This document shows, one piece after another, positions 63,863 through 64,000 of a stretch of 64,000 nt of DNA (positions are counted from its first letter, which is position 1; every line of letters begins with the position of its first letter). This DNA is from Chryseobacterium indologenes. Its GTDB lineage: Bacteria > Bacteroidota > Bacteroidia > Flavobacteriales > Weeksellaceae. A program made the position numbers and the translations under genes. The stretch lies in contig CP065590.1 of assembly GCA_016025055.1 (NCBI GenBank), forward strand, positions 2,604,001 through 2,668,000. The letters are read 5' to 3'. Under the pieces are notes generated by a model. The model had not been told where the DNA came from. It saw only the letters and a program-made list of their open reading frames with translations, and searched no databases.

Positions 63863-64000
63863 ATGAATGAAAACCTCTTAGGTATTATTGCAGGAGTACT
63901 GACTTCCATCTCCATGATTCCCCAGCTTATCAAAGTTATCCGGGAGAAAAATGTCGAAGATATTTCATTGCTTATGCTTTTGGTTCTTATTTCAGGACTA
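63863..64000 (+). CDS. SemiSWEET (PQ-loop) transporter, cut by the window end
   Basis: The first 46 residues are visible from ATG 63863. IIAGVLTSISMIPQLIKVIR has the Pro-Gln pair of the PQ-loop, followed by EKNVEDISLLMLLVLISGL, the start of the second helix. SemiSWEETs are ~90-residue sugar transporters that dimerise. The rest of the gene lies outside the window. Confidence 0.8.
   Translation, partial: MNENLLGIIAGVLTSISMIPQLIKVIREKNVEDISLLMLLVLISGL

Overview
The window is AT-rich chromosomal DNA from a flavobacterium, most likely Chryseobacterium or a close Weeksellaceae relative. The evidence is the gldKLMN type IX secretion/gliding cluster, porZ, T9SS sorting domains, GLPGLI and DUF4270 proteins, and the Bacteroidetes promoter pattern (TAnnTTTG, sometimes with an upstream TTG). 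Genus assignment is inference from protein character; no 16S gene is present.

Layout. 1-2.4 kb: Rrf2 regulator, NAD(P)-binding protein and an MBL-fold/MoaF-like protein. 2.6-4.9 kb: M23 peptidase and gpsA, divergent. 5.0-7.7 kb: three related secreted proteins on the minus strand. 8.2-13.9 kb: mqo (frameshifted), an unknown gene coupled to an aminoglycoside adenylyltransferase-like gene, a GMC oxidoreductase, DUF1684 and GNAT. 13.9-17.5 kb: SDR and a large glucosidase. 17.6-22.2 kb (minus): recO, porZ and a two-gene 5'-nucleotidase. 22.3-25.2 kb: dapA, GNAT, and an AraC-type regulator overlapping a receiver-like protein. 25.2-25.8 kb: a gene-free stretch with a long inverted repeat. 25.8-34.7 kb (minus): recG, thioredoxin, three POT peptide transporters and a YhcG-type nuclease. 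34.8-38.0 kb: XRE regulator, a small Gly-Gly-leader Cys-rich peptide, a C39-like/VKOR/thioredoxin fusion and a GLPGLI protein. 38.0-51.4 kb: DPP IV, glucan phosphorylase, a T9SS type B protein, mtaB, a glutamate-synthase-like protein, an FKBP-like lipoprotein, S4 protein and aroK. 51.5-51.9 kb: tRNA-Lys, tRNA-Leu, tRNA-Lys. 52.4-64 kb: panC, a short GT5 protein, DUF4270, glmS, gldKLMN, an FAD oxidoreductase and the start of a SemiSWEET gene.

Working together: gldKLMN and porZ serve type IX secretion, and the CHU_C-type protein is a likely cargo. recG and recO act in DNA repair; glmS, aroK, dapA and panC are biosynthetic; the phosphorylase, glucosidase and GT5-like protein suggest glucan turnover.

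The most interesting locus is at 34.8-38.0 kb. A 57-residue precursor with a double-glycine leader and a six-cysteine core lies directly upstream of a membrane protein that joins a cysteine-less C39-like domain to VKOR and thioredoxin modules. This suggests a dedicated disulfide-forming pathway for a secreted peptide.

A caution for the reader: eight genes are broken by single-base shifts (mqo, recO, the nucleotidase C-terminal gene, a POT transporter, the GLPGLI gene, glgP, mtaB, panC). Seven of them are one base short in a homopolymer run. Sequence error is more likely than gene decay.
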